Shown: in pieces, positions 61,448-64,000 of the stretch
Layout: each line of letters begins with the position of its first letter
Position numbering within the stretch: position 1 is the stretch's first letter
Assembly (NCBI GenBank): GCA_022829145.1
Contig: CM040746.1
Span: forward strand, 20,619,332-20,683,331
DNA length: 64,000 nt
Direction of reading: 5' to 3'
Source: Albula goreensis
Taxonomy: Eukaryota; Chordata; Actinopteri; Albuliformes; Albulidae
Made by a program: the position numbers and the translations under genes
The notes under the pieces: generated by a model
Told to the model about the DNA's origin: nothing
The model's input: only the letters and a program-made list of their open reading frames with translations
Databases searched by the model: none

Positions 61448-61890
61448 TGAAAGGGAAGGCAAAGCTTTCCTCAAACTTGTGAGAGATCAGGGCTACTGGA
61501 GGGGGTCCTTCCAGAACCCAGCCTTTGATAGGCTTTGACATCTGATCTCCCCTTCCTGCAAGTGCAGCGAGCCAGGCTTTGCCAGTGTTCAGAGGGAGTT
61601 TTGCGCACTCCAGCGGGCAGTGGACTCCCTGAACAGCCGTCTCCGCTGGATGAACAGCAGGATGGAGGCAAGGGAGGCTCCACTCAGAAACAGCCTAGAA
61701 ACTGTGGTGGAACAGCTGTTCATTCCAGCTCCTTACCGGCGCTGTAACCGTGACATCCCACCTTCAAACTACCACTCCAGTTCCTCCCGTCGGACCTCTG
61801 CCTTAAAAAAAAAGGCAGGCTTATTCATTCTTACAGTTCAAGGATGCCCTCATTTGTATGACTTCACATTAAAGTCATACTGTAACTGAC

Positions 61891-64000
61891 AGAAAAGAGC
61901 ATGCACTGATAGTTTTGTATTTTATTGTTTGAATAGTTATGACCTATAATATAGAGGCTACCCTATCTATCTAACCAGTGCTAGCTAGCTTGCTTGTTAT
62001 GGTCTGTTATGGTCATGGGGGCCTTTGCCAGCTAGCTAAATATATTGATGATAATTATTTGACTGTCAGCTGTATTTAATGTCCTTGTTTTGTCTATATT
62101 TATTCTGACACTCAATTCAATAAAGGAAGGTGACACAAAATAGAAAGGCAGCAGGGTGACCCAGATTGTTCAATTAAAACTCAGATGACTTTGTAGTGCA
62201 AAAAAAAACATCACTGCCCTGTACTATAGGTGAAACTGTGGTCTCCAATAGCAGTTGAGACTTGTGGTTGACCGTGTATTTATCAAATTACAAGACTGGC
62301 AGTTTATTTCATATGAAAACGTTACTATGCTCTTTCTGTCTAGACAAATTTTAAAGACTGTCAGGAGATGTGGTGGACATTACGCTGCCATTTATGTCTC
62401 TTTACTTTCCCCACTGCCACACTGATTCGCCGAGCAAAATTACTTAGTTTCTCTTGGCACGGCAGAGTGTATACACAAAATTGGTACCTGGTTCGACTCG
62501 GATGAATGCATATAATCTTTCAGCACGTCTAACTGATGCATTGACTGGACAGACCGAGAGGCTGATTACAGCTAAGTATGAGAAATTCAAAATATAAGCA
62601 GAGACTGTGTTCACCTTATATTTGATATCCAGCATTGCAATTTGTGATAAATCATGTTGGTTACGCTGGTGAACTTGCTACTTCACAAAAGTCCATATTA
62701 AAATTTAATTGTTTTTCCCATTAGTATTACAACTAGTATGTGGTCTTGACAAGTTAATCAGTATATTTTAACCAAATTAATTGATTAACAATGAAATCCA
62801 ATTGATTTAAATATAATAAAAACATATAACTACATTTAAGACTTTTAATTTTTCAGAAAGTATCCAAGTTTGTGAATTCCAAAGCAGAGTTTGCACGTGG
62901 CTATGTCCCCTACTTGTCGGATCAACTTTCAAAATTAAAGTTTTCCCTGCTATTTAGCATTAGCATTACTCAAGCTCCTGTATGTGTCCTCCTACTTTTC
63001 TGCCCTGCGTGGGACATACGCCAGATCAGAATACGAATAAGTATTTTCTGTGATAAAAACGCTAAGTGCTCCCAAGTCAGAATTGCCCCCTAACAGAATA
63101 TAAATGTAAAGACCACAGGCCTCACATTTTCCTTGCTTCCTTGGTTCTGTTAATGTAGATCATGGGGAATTCTATTATTTGTGTCATTATGGAATTTTGA
63201 CCATTATTGATTTTCGGTAATATCTCTGAAGTCCTGTTATGACACCTGTTGGTCGATTTATTTGGCTGTTTATTTTGCCTGCTGCAATTTATTTGGCTAC
63301 CTTTGAGTTTTGTGCTCCGAATTGACCAGCTTTTGGGTCATGTTAAGTGCAAGGGTTTCACTTAGGACGAAAATGGCAATTCAGGCATTGTGCCCCATAA
63401 TTTGCATGGTACTCCCATTTTGTTTCAGAGAGCACTCCCAGACATTGCACTTCTACACCCCTTTATTACATCAGAAGCGCAAATGGCTTTGTACTTCCGC
63501 ACTCTTCCTTTTGCACTGTTGCCGTGTTGATGAAAATAACATTGCACATTTCATGGCATAGCACATTGCACCTGCTCATGAAAATAGGGCTCGATATGTT
63601 ATAGGAGAGTCAAGACCATACATCAGCATATACTGGTATAAACAATCCGCTACAAAGCCCTGCTAGGAAAGCCAAAGCAGGCACAGAAATGACACAATCT
63701 ATGAAATTTTATCTATTTCATTTAATTACATATATGTTGATTTACGAAAATGTTGGCTTCATGCTGTTGTTTGAAAGATCACAAACACTTATACTGTGTG
63801 CTTTTAAATCAACTTTTCTTGCAAATGAATACTTATGTCCCTTGGTTTCCAGTGGTTTTTCTGTGGTAATTTAAATATTTTTATTGGAAATTGCAATAAG
63901 TTTTTAATATATTATAATAGAGACATGGTGTCTAGACCAGTGTAACTCGTAAAAGATTGTCTAATAATGTGTTTATACCCTACATTTATAGCTGATAAAG
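61891..64000. other. No gene seen
   Basis: A slightly G+C-richer patch at about 62.4-62.6 kb has a 63-codon minus-strand frame without motifs. At 63.2-63.6 kb the phrases tcagaagcgcaaatggc, gcactcttccttttgcac and attgcacctgctcatgaaaa resemble the terminal region of a non-autonomous Harbinger-like element, but no terminal repeats or 3-bp target duplication could be fixed. Confidence 0.4.

Larger units (their letters stand above)
60868..61890 (+). pseudogene. Broken gene-like segment with possible SANT/Myb start
   Basis: The left part (60868-61098) opens MDELRHRRVHFTPEEMEVQV, then CEVHAHREQIFE. This resembles the first helix of the SANT/Myb-like proteins encoded by PIF/Harbinger transposons and their domesticated relatives (R+.NFTPEE.E.LV.EV). 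The second and third helices, with the expected later Trp residues, are missing. The right part (about 61580-61890, frame continuing to TGA near 61888) encodes ALQRAVDSLNSRLRWMNSRM and a run to VVEQLFIP, an amphipathic stretch like the C-terminal coiled coil of such proteins. The two parts are in different frames, with stops between and an internal duplication (61078-61121 and 61403-61447). It is either a decayed Harbinger gene or another decayed gene. The family call is inference. Confidence 0.35.

Noticed and set aside
1..64000. CRISPR arrays, bacterial operons, ribosome-binding sites, tRNA or rRNA genes
   Set aside because: None seen. The sequence is eukaryotic in character, and the only tandem arrays are micro- and minisatellites without spacers. 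No intact tRNA cloverleaf was found outside degraded SINE heads.

Overview
The window reads as vertebrate, most likely ray-finned fish, nuclear DNA. It is AT-rich, non-operonic and full of dinucleotide microsatellites. It carries several repeats of types familiar from teleosts: tRNA-derived SINE copies whose tail resembles 'ctggataagagcgtctgctaaatg'-type tails, a short hAT-type MITE with terminal inverted repeats caggggtgtcaaactc/gagtttgacacccctg, a decayed Tc1-like transposase, and the 3' end of a LINE. The species cannot be named from the sequence.

No complete protein-coding gene is visible. Almost every open frame is short, lacks codon structure and overlaps simple repeats. The two longest (minus strand, about 18.35-19.58 kb) are a 35-bp minisatellite translated in its own stop-free frames. 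The window is best read as intronic or intergenic DNA, with at most a few small exons. The best exon candidates, all on the plus strand, are: (a) 5154-5513, with a strong pyrimidine tract and acceptor, an internal ATG and a GTGAGT donor; (b) a CpG- and GC-box-containing block at about 9.89-10.23 kb that could be a promoter and 5' exon; (c) 12052-12125, an AG/GT-bounded exon whose ATG opens a signal-peptide-like stretch ending in a phase-1 donor; (d) a weak 18-codon first-exon candidate at 39829-39882, lying between two RFX X-box-like sites. None of the encoded peptides is recognised.

Layout: 0-5 kb, AT-rich DNA with a TA-flanked palindromic MITE (1.5 kb) and a dispersed repeat (3.9-4.4 kb). 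5-12.2 kb, the exon and promoter candidates. 12-18 kb, featureless. 18.4-19.5 kb, a 29-unit minisatellite. 20-28 kb, SINE, Tc1-like and hAT remnants. 28.5 kb, a perfect 22-bp inverted repeat. 34.3-34.8 kb, a CpG-enriched block. 36.55-36.75 kb, an intact hAT MITE with an 8-bp target duplication. 38-47 kb, purine tracts and CA/GA microsatellites, with the X-box pair at 39.8-40.1 kb. 49.2 kb, a 43-bp-arm foldback. 53.2 kb, an (AT)n block followed by a minus-strand SINE. 56.4 kb, a degenerate 32-bp tandem repeat. 58.8-59.05 kb, a LINE 3' end. 60.8-61.9 kb, a broken gene-like segment with a possible SANT/Myb helix and an internal duplication.

I found no convincing undescribed biological system. 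The most useful leads are the exon candidates, the X-box pair, the foldbacks and the broken segment near 61 kb.
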